Positions 34,997 through 43,040 of a stretch of 64,000 bases of DNA are shown in pieces. Every line of letters begins with the position of its first letter. Position 1 is the first letter of the stretch. The position numbers were made by a program, and so were the translations under genes. Source of the stretch: Tsuneonella sp963781485 (GTDB lineage Bacteria; Pseudomonadota; Alphaproteobacteria; Sphingomonadales; Sphingomonadaceae); NCBI GenBank assembly GCA_963781485.1, contig CAWAFY010000002.1, positions 372,001 to 436,000 on the forward strand. The letters run 5' to 3'. The notes beneath the pieces are model-generated. The model was given only the letters and a program-made list of their open reading frames with translations. It searched no databases and was not told where the DNA came from.

Positions 34997-35473
34997 TTAG
35001 CCGATATCATGATCGGGGTGCTGGCGGTTCGATCGTCTTACAGAATTTGTCGCGCATTGCCCCAGACCTGCTTCGGTCGTTTCGTCCGGCGCGATGTTCT
35101 TGATGTCGGCCCACCATGAAACGCGGGACTCCACGCCTGACTGCCCCTTGGGCGGAAAGGCTGCCGGGTCGTCGAGCGATCCCATCGTCAGGTTGGTACG
35201 ACCTGCGCCATCACACTTAAAGAACAGTGGTGTTCCGCATTCGCTGCAAAAGCCGCGTTCGACATGCTCAGAACTGCAAAAGGTGGCAGGCTTCCCACGG
35301 GTATAGACGAGTGCTTCGTTGGGTGCTGCCACAAGCGCGGCGAACAGTCCGCCCACCGCTTTCTGGCACATCCTGCAGTGACACAAGTGAGCATTATCGA
35401 GCATTTGGCTGGCCCTGTAGCGAACAGCGCCGCACTGACATCCGCCTGTTACTGTGACGTTGACCCGCTTCAT
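34997..35473 (-). CDS. GFA family zinc protein (CENP-V / formaldehyde-activating-like)
   Basis: A 158-residue protein of the glutathione-dependent formaldehyde-activating (GFA/CENP-V) fold with all zinc ligands: C12, C14 (GGCQCGAVRY), C31, C33, C36 (LCHCRMC) and C76, C79 (GFCSECGTPLFF). The family binds structural zinc; substrate is usually unknown. It is transcribed against the cox genes and lies in a stretch that is visibly less GC-rich than the neighbours, which suggests acquisition. The ~45 C-terminal residues (after NIAPDETT) are not conserved in my recollection of the family. Confidence 0.87.
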   Translation of the reverse strand: MKRVNVTVTGGCQCGAVRYRASQMLDNAHLCHCRMCQKAVGGLFAALVAAPNEALVYTRGKPATFCSSEHVERGFCSECGTPLFFKCDGAGRTNLTMGSLDDPAAFPPKGQSGVESRVSWWADIKNIAPDETTEAGLGQCATNSVRRSNRQHPDHDIG

Positions 35474-35561
35474 GACGAGAAAACATCTACACTAAGTTGG
35501 CGCTGTATGACAGTATCGGTGGCCACGACTGCTTTCAACCAGCTCTCAAACTTACAGAAAT

Positions 35562-35586
35562 GACTGCTAAGGGGTCGTTAGCAGTC
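35562..35586. repeat. Inverted repeat GACTGCTAA / TTAGCAGTC
   Basis: Perfect 9-base arms around a 7-base spacer. There is no run of T on either side that would make it a standard terminator. It lies in a low-GC stretch between the GFA gene and ctaB. It could be an operator, a hairpin, or a scar of insertion; the sequence does not decide. Confidence 0.6.
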
Positions 35587-35768
35587 TGGCCGCTTTCGGC
35601 GCGAGCGGGCGCCGTTTGAACATTTTCCTACAGGCAACATCTTGTGCCATCGTCCGCCGATGTCAGGTTCCCCCACACCTCCTTTCGCAGCACGGGCCGC
35701 GGGCGTTCGTACGAGGTGGATTTTTCCCGCCAGGACAGTGGTCCATGCGGTCCATGGGTCCAACACGC

Positions 35769-35803
35769 TTCCCTCGCGGGCCAGCCGGTCCTATAGGCCC
35801 GCC
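35769..35803 (+). promoter_or_regulatory. Candidate short-leader promoter of ctaB
   Basis: TTCCCT (35769-35774) and TATAGG (35792-35797) with 17-base spacing. The -10 box and the six bases after it (TATAGGCCCGCC) are identical to those upstream of coxB. If used, the transcript would start only about 8 bases before the ctaB ATG, giving a nearly leaderless mRNA. Confidence 0.35.
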
Positions 35804-35811
35804 GACCCCCC

Positions 35812-36729
35812 ATGACCGATTCCACCGCCCTTTACCTGCCGACCGACTGGCGCGACTTCCTGTCGCTGACCAAGCCGCGCGTGATGAGCCTGGTGATCTT
35901 CACCGGCCTGTGCGGCCTGCTGGCCGCGCCGGGGTCCATTCACCCGCTGATCGGTTTTACCGCGGTGCTGTGCATCGCGATGGGCGCGGGCGGCGCGGCG
36001 GCGCTCAACCAGTGGTGGGAAGCCGACATCGATGCCGGGATGAAGCGCACCGCGGCGCGGCCGATCCCGGGTGGCCGGATGCGCCGGAGCGATGCGCGCG
36101 ATTTCGGCATCGCGCTATCGGTTGCCTCGGTCGGAGTGATGGGCGTGGCGGTCAGCTGGCTCGCCGCGGCGATCCTTGCCGTCTCGATCGTCTATTACGC
36201 CGTCGTCTACACCATCTGGCTCAAGCCGCGCACTCCGCAGAACATCGTCATCGGTGGCGGAGCCGGGGCGTTCCCGCCGATGATCGGCTGGGTCGCGGTC
36301 ACGCACGACGTCACCCTGATGCCGGTGCTGCTGTTCGCGATCATCTTCTTCTGGACGCCGCCGCATTTCTGGGCGCTCGCGCTGTTCGTGCAGACCGATT
36401 ACGCCAAGGTCGGCATCCCGATGATGCCGGTCGTGAAGGGCGAGGCGAGCACGCGGCGGCAAATTCTCGTTTATTCGATCCTGCTCTTGCCGATCGCTGC
36501 CGCGCCGTGGTTCATCGGCGGGACCGGTCCGATCTACGGCGGAGCGGCGGTGGCGTTGAGCCTCGTATTCCTGTTCCTCGCCGCGCCTGTCGCGCTGCGC
36601 CGCTCGGTGCCCGACGACACCATGAAGCCCGAAAAGCGCCTGTTCGGCTTCAGCGTGCTTTATCTTTTCGCGCTGTTCGCCGCGCTGGTTGTCGATCACG
36701 CGATTTACGGTCAGGGAATGTTCGCATGA
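35812..36729 (+). CDS. ctaB: Protoheme IX farnesyltransferase
   Basis: A 305-residue UbiA-family prenyltransferase that converts heme b to heme o for the terminal oxidase. It has around nine transmembrane helices, the first Asp-rich motif region NQWWEADIDAGMKRTAARP and the loop VKGEASTRRQI near the second motif, plus SLTKPRVMSLVIFTG at the N-terminus. The ATG starts the conserved N-terminus. Its stop overlaps the next small gene as ATGA. Heme A synthase (ctaA) is not in the window. Confidence 0.95.
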   Translation: MTDSTALYLPTDWRDFLSLTKPRVMSLVIFTGLCGLLAAPGSIHPLIGFTAVLCIAMGAGGAAALNQWWEADIDAGMKRTAARPIPGGRMRRSDARDFGIALSVASVGVMGVAVSWLAAAILAVSIVYYAVVYTIWLKPRTPQNIVIGGGAGAFPPMIGWVAVTHDVTLMPVLLFAIIFFWTPPHFWALALFVQTDYAKVGIPMMPVVKGEASTRRQILVYSILLLPIAAAPWFIGGTGPIYGGAAVALSLVFLFLAAPVALRRSVPDDTMKPEKRLFGFSVLYLFALFAALVVDHAIYGQGMFA

Positions 36730-36851
36730 CACCCGAAGAAGAAATCGAATTCAAGCGTCGCCGCAAAGGCCGCAACATCGCCCTGGCAGCGGTGCTCGTG
36801 TTTTTCGTGCTGCTGTTCTACGCGCTGACGTTCGTCCAGATGGGCCGCTGA
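36726..36851 (+). CDS. 41-aa single-span membrane protein of the cox cluster (CoxF-like)
   Basis: A 41-residue protein: charged N-terminus MTPEEEIEFKRRRKGRN, one hydrophobic helix (IALAAVLVFFVLLFYALTF) and a short tail. Small proteins of this type sit between ctaB and ctaG in many alphaproteobacterial cox operons and are thought to help oxidase assembly. The ATG overlaps the ctaB stop (ATGA) and its TGA overlaps the ctaG ATG by one base, which supports it being a real gene. Confidence 0.82.
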   Translation: MTPEEEIEFKRRRKGRNIALAAVLVFFVLLFYALTFVQMGR

Positions 36852-37429
36852 TGGCAAGTTCGGTCCAGACCCACGTTCGGCGGCGTAATGCGAAGACCGG
36901 CCTGATCGCCGGTGCCTTCGGACTGGCGATGCTCGGCATGGGCTTTGCGGCGGTGCCGCTCTACCGGATTTTCTGCCAGGTGACGGGTTTTGCCGGGACC
37001 ACCCAGGTCGCCACCGAGGACGAGGCATCGCTCGCCGCTGCGCGCGCCCAGCAGGTGGCCGGTGCGACCGTGTCGGTGCGCTTCGATGCCAACATCGATC
37101 CCGACCTGCCGTGGACGTTCAGGCCCGAGCAGGTGACCGAAACCGTGCAGCTCGGCCAGCGTCGCATGGCGTTCTTCTACGCCAAGAATAACTCGGACAA
37201 GCCGATCACCGGCCAGGCGAGCTTCAACGTCTCGCCCGACCAGACGGGGCCCTACTTCAACAAGATCCAGTGCTTCTGCTTCACCGAGCAAACCCTCCAG
37301 CCGGGGCAGGAGGTGAACATGCCGGTACTGTTCTACATCGACCCGTCGATCCGCAGCGATCAAAACGCGGCTCCGGTCGAGCAGATCACGCTGAGCTACA
37401 CTTTCCACCGCTCGAAGCCGAACGGCTAA
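36851..37429 (+). CDS. ctaG: Cytochrome c oxidase assembly protein CtaG/Cox11
   Basis: A 192-residue copper chaperone that delivers CuB to subunit I. One N-terminal transmembrane helix is followed by the periplasmic immunoglobulin-like domain with VPLYRIFCQVTGFAGTTQ, NNSDKPITGQASFNVSP and the copper-binding Cys-x-Cys in IQCFCFTEQ, then MPVLFYIDP. Start chosen at 36851 because it couples to the upstream stop (TGATG) and matches the family N-terminus. Confidence 0.95.
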   Translation: MASSVQTHVRRRNAKTGLIAGAFGLAMLGMGFAAVPLYRIFCQVTGFAGTTQVATEDEASLAAARAQQVAGATVSVRFDANIDPDLPWTFRPEQVTETVQLGQRRMAFFYAKNNSDKPITGQASFNVSPDQTGPYFNKIQCFCFTEQTLQPGQEVNMPVLFYIDPSIRSDQNAAPVEQITLSYTFHRSKPNG

Positions 37430-37516
37430 TAGGGCTCTGGACCCCGGGGCCGACGCGCTCTAAGGGCAGCTGCAATTCCGCTCCACAACCGCATGTTCAG
37501 GGACAGGGCAATCCTT

Positions 37517-38344
37517 ATGGCCGGCGCCAAGAACCACCAGTACCACATCCTTCCGCCCGATATCTGGCCGTTCATCGGCTCGCTTTCGGCCGTCATGTTC
37601 ACCAGCGGCATGGTGCTGTTCATGCACCGTGACACGATGGGTGGCTACCCGATCGTTCTGGGCCTCGGCATCGCCGGGCTGATCGCGACCTTCTTCAGCT
37701 GGTTCTCGAACATCGTGAAGGAAGCGCAGGCGGGCGATCATACGCCGGTCGTGCAGCTCCACCTGCGCTACGGGATGATCCTGTTCATCGCTTCGGAAGT
37801 CATGTTCTTCGTCGGCTGGTTCTGGGCGTTCTTCGATTTCTCGCTGTTCCCCAGCACCTTGTCAGAGGTCGTCGGCGGGCAGTTCCCGCCCAAGGCGATC
37901 GAGGCGGTGATGGATCCGTTCGACTTGCCGCTGCTCAACACGCTGATCCTGCTGTGCTCGGGCACCACGGTCACCTGGGCGCACCATTCGCTGATCCACG
38001 GCGATCGCGATGGCCTGAAGAAGGGCCTGTGGCTGACGATCCTGCTGGGCGTGCTGTTCACCAGCATCCAGGCCTACGAATACGCCCACGCGCCGTTCGC
38101 GTTCGGGCAGAACACCTATGGCTCGGCGTTCTACATGGCGACCGGGTTCCACGGCTTCCACGTGCTGGTTGGCACGATCTTCCTGATCGTCTGCCTGGTG
38201 CGCACTTACAAGGGCCACTTCACCCCGCAGCAGCACTTCGGGTTCGAAGCCGCGGCGTGGTACTGGCACTTCGTCGACGTGGTGTGGCTGTTCCTCTTCA
38301 TCGCCATCTACGTGTGGGGCGGCTGGGGCGCGCCGATCCACTGA
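37517..38344 (+). CDS. coxC: Cytochrome c oxidase subunit III
   Basis: A 275-residue membrane subunit with seven helices. Family sequence is clear: NHQYHILPPDIWPFIGSL at the N-terminus, GMILFIASEVMFFVGWFWAFF, SGTTVTWAHHSL, and the C-terminal FGFEAAAWYWHFVDVVWLFLF. It stabilises the catalytic core. The ATG at 37517 follows AGGGACAGGGCA. Its TGA shares one base with the next start. Confidence 0.96.
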   Translation: MAGAKNHQYHILPPDIWPFIGSLSAVMFTSGMVLFMHRDTMGGYPIVLGLGIAGLIATFFSWFSNIVKEAQAGDHTPVVQLHLRYGMILFIASEVMFFVGWFWAFFDFSLFPSTLSEVVGGQFPPKAIEAVMDPFDLPLLNTLILLCSGTTVTWAHHSLIHGDRDGLKKGLWLTILLGVLFTSIQAYEYAHAPFAFGQNTYGSAFYMATGFHGFHVLVGTIFLIVCLVRTYKGHFTPQQHFGFEAAAWYWHFVDVVWLFLFIAIYVWGGWGAPIH

Positions 38345-38748
38345 TGGACCCCGACCGCCCTGAACACGAAGCGGGGCAGGTCACCGGAAAGGGGCAGCCC
38401 GGGATCGCCCAGGCTGCCCTTTTCGGTTTGTGCCCGCGCTGCGGTTCCAAGACGCTGTTCGCCGGGGTCGCCCGCTTCGCCGACCGCTGCACGGCTTGTG
38501 GGCTCGACTTTTCGCGGTTCGACGTCGGCGACGGGCCCGCGGCGTTCCTGATCCTGATCATCGGCGGACTCGTCTCCGCGCTGGCGATCACCGTACAGCT
38601 CGCCGCTGACCCGCCTTTCTGGCTCCAGGCGCTGATCTGGATACCGACGACCACGCTGCTGGTGATCGGCGGCCTGCGGATCGCCAAGGCGGCGCTGCTG
38701 GCGAGCGTGTTCCGCAACCGGGCTGGCGAAGGGAAACTGGGCAAGTGA
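38344..38748 (+). CDS. DUF983 family membrane protein
   Basis: A 134-residue protein with an N-terminal zinc-ribbon-like pair (LCPRCGSKTLF and CTACGLDFS) and two transmembrane helices (AAFLILIIGGLVSALAIT and the segment before ALLVIGGLRIAKAA). DUF983 proteins are standard neighbours of alphaproteobacterial coxC; the function is unknown, though assembly or heme/copper supply is a reasonable guess from context. Coupled to coxC by TGATG and to the SURF1 gene by GTGA. Confidence 0.88.
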   Translation: MDPDRPEHEAGQVTGKGQPGIAQAALFGLCPRCGSKTLFAGVARFADRCTACGLDFSRFDVGDGPAAFLILIIGGLVSALAITVQLAADPPFWLQALIWIPTTTLLVIGGLRIAKAALLASVFRNRAGEGKLGK

Positions 38749-39329
38749 CGCGTAGGATCCCGGTGGTAGCGACGCTGGTCGTCGCGCTGGCGGTGGCGAC
38801 CATGATTTCGCTCGGCCTATGGCAGCTTCGGCGGCTGGAAGGAAAGGAAGCGCAGCTGGCGCGGTATGCGCAGGCGCAGAGGATGTCGGCGGATATGGCG
38901 TGGCCCCGTGGCCCTGCGGATTACGAAGGCGCGCTCTATCATCACTCGACCCTCGATTGCCTGCGCGTGCGCACCATCGATACGACAGCGGGCCATGCCG
39001 TGTCCGGCGAGACGGGATGGGCGCATATCGCCCGGTGCGAAGTCGCGGGCGGCGGTACGGCCGAGGTTGCGCTCGGCTGGTCGCGCGAGCCGAAGACGCC
39101 GGATTGGCAGGGTGGATCGGTTGCCGGGTTCATCGGGCCGTACCGCGGAGGCGTGAAGCTCGTCGTTACGCCCCCGCAGGCCGGCCTTGAACAACTCGCG
39201 CTTCCCGATCCGCGAGATGTGCCGAACAATCATCTGTCCTACGCCGTGCAGTGGTTCCTGTTCGCGCTCACCGCCCTCGTCATTTACGTCCTCGCGCTGC
39301 GGAAGAAGTGGCGTACTTCCGGCGACTAA
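38745..39329 (+). CDS. SURF1 family cytochrome oxidase biogenesis protein
   Basis: A 194-residue SURF1-like protein, shorter than the ~240-residue norm. It keeps the two terminal membrane helices (TLVVALAVATMISLGLWQLRR and WFLFALTALVIYVLALRKK), the GLWQLRRLEGKEAQ start of the domain and the late NNHLSYAVQWF motif. The family helps insert heme a into subunit I. The GTG start overlaps the DUF983 stop. The middle of the domain is compact, which may explain the short length. Confidence 0.87.
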   Translation: MTRRIPVVATLVVALAVATMISLGLWQLRRLEGKEAQLARYAQAQRMSADMAWPRGPADYEGALYHHSTLDCLRVRTIDTTAGHAVSGETGWAHIARCEVAGGGTAEVALGWSREPKTPDWQGGSVAGFIGPYRGGVKLVVTPPQAGLEQLALPDPRDVPNNHLSYAVQWFLFALTALVIYVLALRKKWRTSGD

Positions 39330-39380
39330 AGCGCCGCTTGCTTGCCGCTTGGCGCGCGCCCCGCTAACCGCGCGGGCACG

Positions 39381-40781
39381 ATGGAATATGTCTCCACCCG
39401 AGGGGAAGCCGCGACACTCGATTTCGAGGGCGCGACTCTTGCCGGTCTCGCATCCGACGGCGGGCTTTACCTGCCGCGCCAGTGGCCTTCGTTCCGCGCC
39501 GACGAGATCGCCGCGATGCGCGGGTTGCCCTATGCCGAACTGGCCGCGCAGATCATGGCGCCCTTCGTTGGCGAGAGCCTGACGCCCGAGCGGCTGCTCG
39601 AGCTGACTCGAGAGGCCTACGGCAGGTTCGCCCACGAGGCGGTGACCCCGCTCGTCCAGCTCGACCAGCGGCACTGGCTGCTCGAGCTGTTCCATGGACC
39701 GACGCTCGCGTTCAAGGACGTCGCGCTCCAGTTGCTGGGACTGCTGTTCGAGGAATTTCTCGGCCGTTCGGGGGGAAATCTCACGATCGTCGGCGCCACC
39801 AGCGGCGACACCGGCAGCGCGGCGATCGACGCCGTGGCCGGTCGCGAAGGTGTCGAGATATTCATGCTCCACCCGGCGGGCAGGGTCAGCGACGTCCAGC
39901 GTCGCCAGATGACCACCGTGCTCGCACCCAACGTCCACAACATCGCCATCGACGGTTCGTTCGACGATGCCCAGGCCATGGTGAAGCGCATGTTCGGCGA
40001 CCCTGAAGTGACTCGGCAATTCCGGCTTAGCGCGGTGAATTCGATCAATTGGGCGCGGCTGATGGCGCAGGTTGTCTATTACTTCGCTGCCGCGCTCCAG
40101 CTCGGCGCGCCTGACCGCGAGGTCGCCTTCAGCGTGCCGACGGGTAATTTCGGCGACGTGTTCGCAGGTTACGTCGCGGCGCGCATGGGCCTGCCGGTCG
40201 AGCGGCTGATCGTCGCCACCAACATCAACGATATTCTCCACCGCGCGCTGTCGGCCGGGGACTATTCGACAGGCACGGTCACTCCCACGGCGGCTCCGAG
40301 CATGGATATCCAGGTGTCCTCAAATTTCGAACGGTTGCTGTTCGATCTGGGTGGGCGCGATGGAACCGCTTTGGCCGAGCAGATGCGCAAATTCGAATCG
40401 TCGAAAGCGATGCGGCTGACCAACACGCAGCGGGATGGCGCGGCGGCACTGTTCGCCAGCGCGCGAGTGGAGCCCGAGGAGATGACGGCGACGATGCGCT
40501 GGGCGCACGAGGCGTGCGGCGAGACGATCGACCCGCATACCGCAATCGGGCTCCACGCGGCCCGCAGCGCCGATTTGCCGGTCGATGTGCCAATCGTTAC
40601 CCTGGCGACCGCGCACCCGGCCAAGTTCCGCGACGCGGTAGAGCGTGCGACCGGGCAGCGGCCGCACCTTCCCTCGCGGGTGGGCGATCTGTTCGCGCGC
40701 GAAGAACGCTTCGTCCATTTGCCAGGCACTTACGAAGCCGTGCGCGATTTCATCGCCGAACGCGCAACGCCCAACGCCTGA
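39381..40781 (+). CDS. thrC: Threonine synthase
   Basis: A 466-residue PLP enzyme that converts O-phosphohomoserine to threonine. Seen: YVSTRGEA at the N-terminus, the PLP-binding Lys112 in GPTLAFKDVALQ, GATSGDTGSAA, SVNSINWARL-like AVNSINWARLMAQ, PTGNFGDVFAGY and the late VTLATAHPAKF. The two-domain length fits the long thrC group. It begins 52 bases after the SURF1 gene and overlaps the following methyltransferase by one base. Confidence 0.95.
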   Translation: MEYVSTRGEAATLDFEGATLAGLASDGGLYLPRQWPSFRADEIAAMRGLPYAELAAQIMAPFVGESLTPERLLELTREAYGRFAHEAVTPLVQLDQRHWLLELFHGPTLAFKDVALQLLGLLFEEFLGRSGGNLTIVGATSGDTGSAAIDAVAGREGVEIFMLHPAGRVSDVQRRQMTTVLAPNVHNIAIDGSFDDAQAMVKRMFGDPEVTRQFRLSAVNSINWARLMAQVVYYFAAALQLGAPDREVAFSVPTGNFGDVFAGYVAARMGLPVERLIVATNINDILHRALSAGDYSTGTVTPTAAPSMDIQVSSNFERLLFDLGGRDGTALAEQMRKFESSKAMRLTNTQRDGAAALFASARVEPEEMTATMRWAHEACGETIDPHTAIGLHAARSADLPVDVPIVTLATAHPAKFRDAVERATGQRPHLPSRVGDLFAREERFVHLPGTYEAVRDFIAERATPNA

Positions 40782-41668
40782 TGGCGCAGCTGGCCGAACC
40801 CCCACTCGTCCTCGCGGGCGCAGGCTGGGCTGACTACGGCCTGGTCGACAGCGGCCATGGTCGCAAACTCGAACGGTATGGCCCGCACCGCTTCATCCGG
40901 CCCGAACCGCAGGCAATGTGGGCTCCCCGGCTCGCCGACTGGTCTGCCGATGGGCAATTCGTCCCCGGCAGCGATGAAGACGGCGGCGGACGTTGGCATT
41001 TCGACCGCTCCGTTCCTCGCGATGGATGGCCGCTCGCCTGGAACGACGTTCGTTTCACTGCGCAGTGCACCCCCTTCCGGCACCTGGGATTCTTTCCCGA
41101 CATGGCCCCGGTGTGGGACTGGATGCGAGGCACTCTCGATGGGACAACAGAAGCACAGACGCTCAACCTGTTCGCTTACACCGGCGTCGGCACGCTGGCA
41201 CTCAGCGCGTGTGGCCCGGTCGCGCATGTCGATGCCAGCAAGAAATCGGTCGCTCAGGCGCGCGAAAACGCCGCGTTGTCGGGCATGGCCGACCGGCCGG
41301 TTCGCTGGCTGGTCGACGATGCCGCCAAGTTCGCCGCGCGCGAAGTGCGGCGCGCGCGACGCTACGACGGGATCATCCTCGACCCACCAAAGTTCGGGCG
41401 CGGCCCGGATGGCGAAGTCTGGCGGCTGGAAGAAGGACTCCCCGGGCTCGTCGCCGACTGCCGCCGCCTGCTCGATGGCGACAGCCGGTTCCTGTTCCTC
41501 ACCGTCTACGCCGTGCGGATGAGCAGCCTCGCGCTGGCCGGACTGCTCGATGAAGCCTTCGCCGGCCTGCCCGGCACGATCGAGCACGGCGACCTCGCGG
41601 TGCGGGAGGAAGGCGACGGCGGCCGCCTGCTACCCACCGCGATCTTTGCGCGCTGGAGCAACCGGTGA
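40781..41668 (+). CDS. Class I SAM-dependent methyltransferase, RlmI/K-like
   Basis: A 295-residue Rossmann methyltransferase of the rRNA m5C/RlmI-like type but without an N-terminal PUA domain. AdoMet-binding sequence LNLFAYTGVGTLALSACG, the acidic loop HVDASKKSV and the catalytic-site motif GIILDPPKFGRG are present. It would methylate rRNA or another nucleic acid; the target is not determined by the sequence. It is coupled to thrC (TGATG), an association that I recall in sphingomonads. Confidence 0.87.
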   Translation: MAQLAEPPLVLAGAGWADYGLVDSGHGRKLERYGPHRFIRPEPQAMWAPRLADWSADGQFVPGSDEDGGGRWHFDRSVPRDGWPLAWNDVRFTAQCTPFRHLGFFPDMAPVWDWMRGTLDGTTEAQTLNLFAYTGVGTLALSACGPVAHVDASKKSVAQARENAALSGMADRPVRWLVDDAAKFAAREVRRARRYDGIILDPPKFGRGPDGEVWRLEEGLPGLVADCRRLLDGDSRFLFLTVYAVRMSSLALAGLLDEAFAGLPGTIEHGDLAVREEGDGGRLLPTAIFARWSNR

Positions 41669-41822
41669 ACTCTGCTCGCCTGGAGACGTCAGCGATGGCG
41701 TGCTCACGACCAACATCGGGAACATGGTCTTCGACCTGGAGGTTCCGCGCGTCCGGGTGGTGCCCGACCGGCGGACCGAACGCATCGTGGGCGTTGAAGG
41801 CGAACGGAGCTAGAGCGGGCCA

Positions 41823-42194
41823 ATGACCGATTCGCTGATCCTCGAAGTCGCCGACCTCGAAGTCGATGTCCTCACCGGCATCTATTCGGAAGAGACCGGC
41901 AAGCCACAGCCGCTGCGCATTTCGATTACGGCGCGGATGAAGGTAGCCGACCGCTACGAGCCCGACACGCACCTGTCGGCGAGCAAGAACTACATGGACC
42001 TCAAGTTCGCCGCGACCGGGGCGCTGCCGCCGGGCGTGCACTTCAAGCTGATCGAGGCGGTGGGCGAGCACATCTGCGACACGCTGTTCGTGCAAGACGA
42101 CCGGGTCGAGGCGGTGACGGTCAAGATCGTCAAACTCGCCATCGCCGAGGCGGGTGAGAAGATCGGCATGACCCTTACGCGGGAGCGGCGCTAG
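41823..42194 (+). CDS. folB: Dihydroneopterin aldolase family protein
   Basis: A 123-residue FolB-fold protein for the folate pathway, which cleaves dihydroneopterin to hydroxymethyl-dihydropterin and glycolaldehyde. It has the family layout VADLEVDVLTGIYSEE at the N-terminus, SASKNYMDLKFAA, HFKLIEAVGEHICDTLF and VTVKIVKLAIAE. The N-terminal GI-x-E-x-E-R pattern is altered, so some activity loss or a related pterin role is possible. 154 bases precede it with no gene I can support. Confidence 0.85.
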   Translation: MTDSLILEVADLEVDVLTGIYSEETGKPQPLRISITARMKVADRYEPDTHLSASKNYMDLKFAATGALPPGVHFKLIEAVGEHICDTLFVQDDRVEAVTVKIVKLAIAEAGEKIGMTLTRERR

Positions 42195-42196
42195 CG

Positions 42197-42526
42197 GTGC
42201 TGGTCCGGGTCGGCCAATTGCCCGATTCGGCGGTCAAAGCGGCGGGCACGTTTCACGAGCGAGACATTCCCCGCGTGCTCGCGGCGCTTGTCGATGGATT
42301 CGACGTAGTTCTCGTGTTCCCGCCGACGGACCAAGCGCACCGGGCGTGGCGCAGCGCGGTGGTTCAAGGACTCGCCCGCGAACATGCGCCTCTGCGGGTC
42401 AATGGTGTCGCGGTCGATGACGAGGCCGCCATCGCCGCCGCCGAAGACTATCTCGCGCGGGCGCCCGGCGTCACCGGGCAGTATTTCACGCTTGACGGCG
42501 AGGGGGCAGGCAACCCGCTCGGATAA
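42197..42526 (+). CDS. Hypothetical Rossmann-like protein, 109 aa
   Basis: A 109-residue soluble protein with alternating alpha/beta pattern (DIPRVLAALVDGFDVVLVFPP, AEDYLARAPGVTGQYF) reminiscent of a partial Rossmann fold but without a glycine-rich nucleotide loop. I do not recognise its function. The GTG start is three bases after the folB stop, so the two are probably co-translated; whether it helps pterin metabolism is unknown. Confidence 0.65.
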   Translation: MLVRVGQLPDSAVKAAGTFHERDIPRVLAALVDGFDVVLVFPPTDQAHRAWRSAVVQGLAREHAPLRVNGVAVDDEAAIAAAEDYLARAPGVTGQYFTLDGEGAGNPLG

Positions 42527-42539
42527 AAACCGGGCACTT

Positions 42540-42553
42540 TTGATCTGCGTCAA
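42540..42553. promoter_or_regulatory. FNR-type box upstream of the 140-aa membrane protein
   Basis: TTGATCTGCGTCAA matches the FNR/FixK consensus TTGAT-N4-ATCAA at 9 of 10 defined positions. Its centre is about 65 bases before the ATG at 42612, compatible with an activator site near -41.5 and a short leader. An FnrN-type regulator with the matching recognition helix is encoded 0.5 kb downstream. Confidence 0.65.
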
Positions 42554-42611
42554 ATCACCGACGATCGCATGGGTCTAGGTCCGCTTCGTAACGAACGAAG
42601 GGAGCCTATCC

Positions 42612-43034
42612 ATGTCGCGACATCTGACCCGTGAACTCGTCGCAAGCGCCGCAGAGGTCCGCACCGAACTGCTACAACCCGTCACGGTCGACCGAAGCTT
42701 CGAATTGCCGCGCGGGCTCTATGTGGCGACTGTCGGGCTTTATCTGGGGTTCCTGGCGGTGATGGCAGTCGGCATGGCGAGCCCGGGTTTGCTGATCCCG
42801 ATGGTAATCTTCGCCTTCTTCATAGTCGCGGGATTCGGCTTGCCGACGATCTGGACGAAGATGCGGCCCGGCAATCCAACTTCCCCCATGGCGTGGGAGC
42901 GATTTCGCCGGACGGGGATCGTCACCCAGACCGGGCGGATCACTGCCGGCGAAGCGAGCGCGCAGATGCTGATCCTGCCCTTGCTGATCTTCGCCTGGGG
43001 CGTGATCTGCGTCACTATTGCCGCGCTGGTGTAG
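42612..43034 (+). CDS. Small membrane protein, predicted FNR target
   Basis: A 140-residue protein with a ~35-residue cytoplasmic N-terminus and three hydrophobic helices (GLYVATVGLYLGFLAVMAVG, GLLIPMVIFAFFIVAGFGL and MLILPLLIFAWGVICVTIAA). I cannot assign a family. GAAGGGAG lies before the ATG. An FNR-type box upstream and the convergent FnrN-type gene suggest induction under low oxygen. It is convergent with the regulator, six bases apart. Confidence 0.75.
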   Translation: MSRHLTRELVASAAEVRTELLQPVTVDRSFELPRGLYVATVGLYLGFLAVMAVGMASPGLLIPMVIFAFFIVAGFGLPTIWTKMRPGNPTSPMAWERFRRTGIVTQTGRITAGEASAQMLILPLLIFAWGVICVTIAALV

Positions 43035-43040
43035 CCGGCC

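Larger units (their letters stand above)
35474..35811. other. Intergenic stretch before ctaB
   Basis: 338 bases without a supported gene. It holds a perfect 9-base inverted repeat (GACTGCTAA, 7-base spacer, TTAGCAGTC) at 35562-35586 with no T-tract, and a promoter-like TTCCCT-17-TATAGG just before ctaB. The 60 bases from 35521 are 48% G+C by direct count, low for this window. Confidence 0.6.

Noticed and set aside
41669..41822. Short frame between the methyltransferase and folB
   Set aside because: The reading frame is part of a shadow of the upstream gene and has no start with a ribosome-binding site or recognisable sequence.
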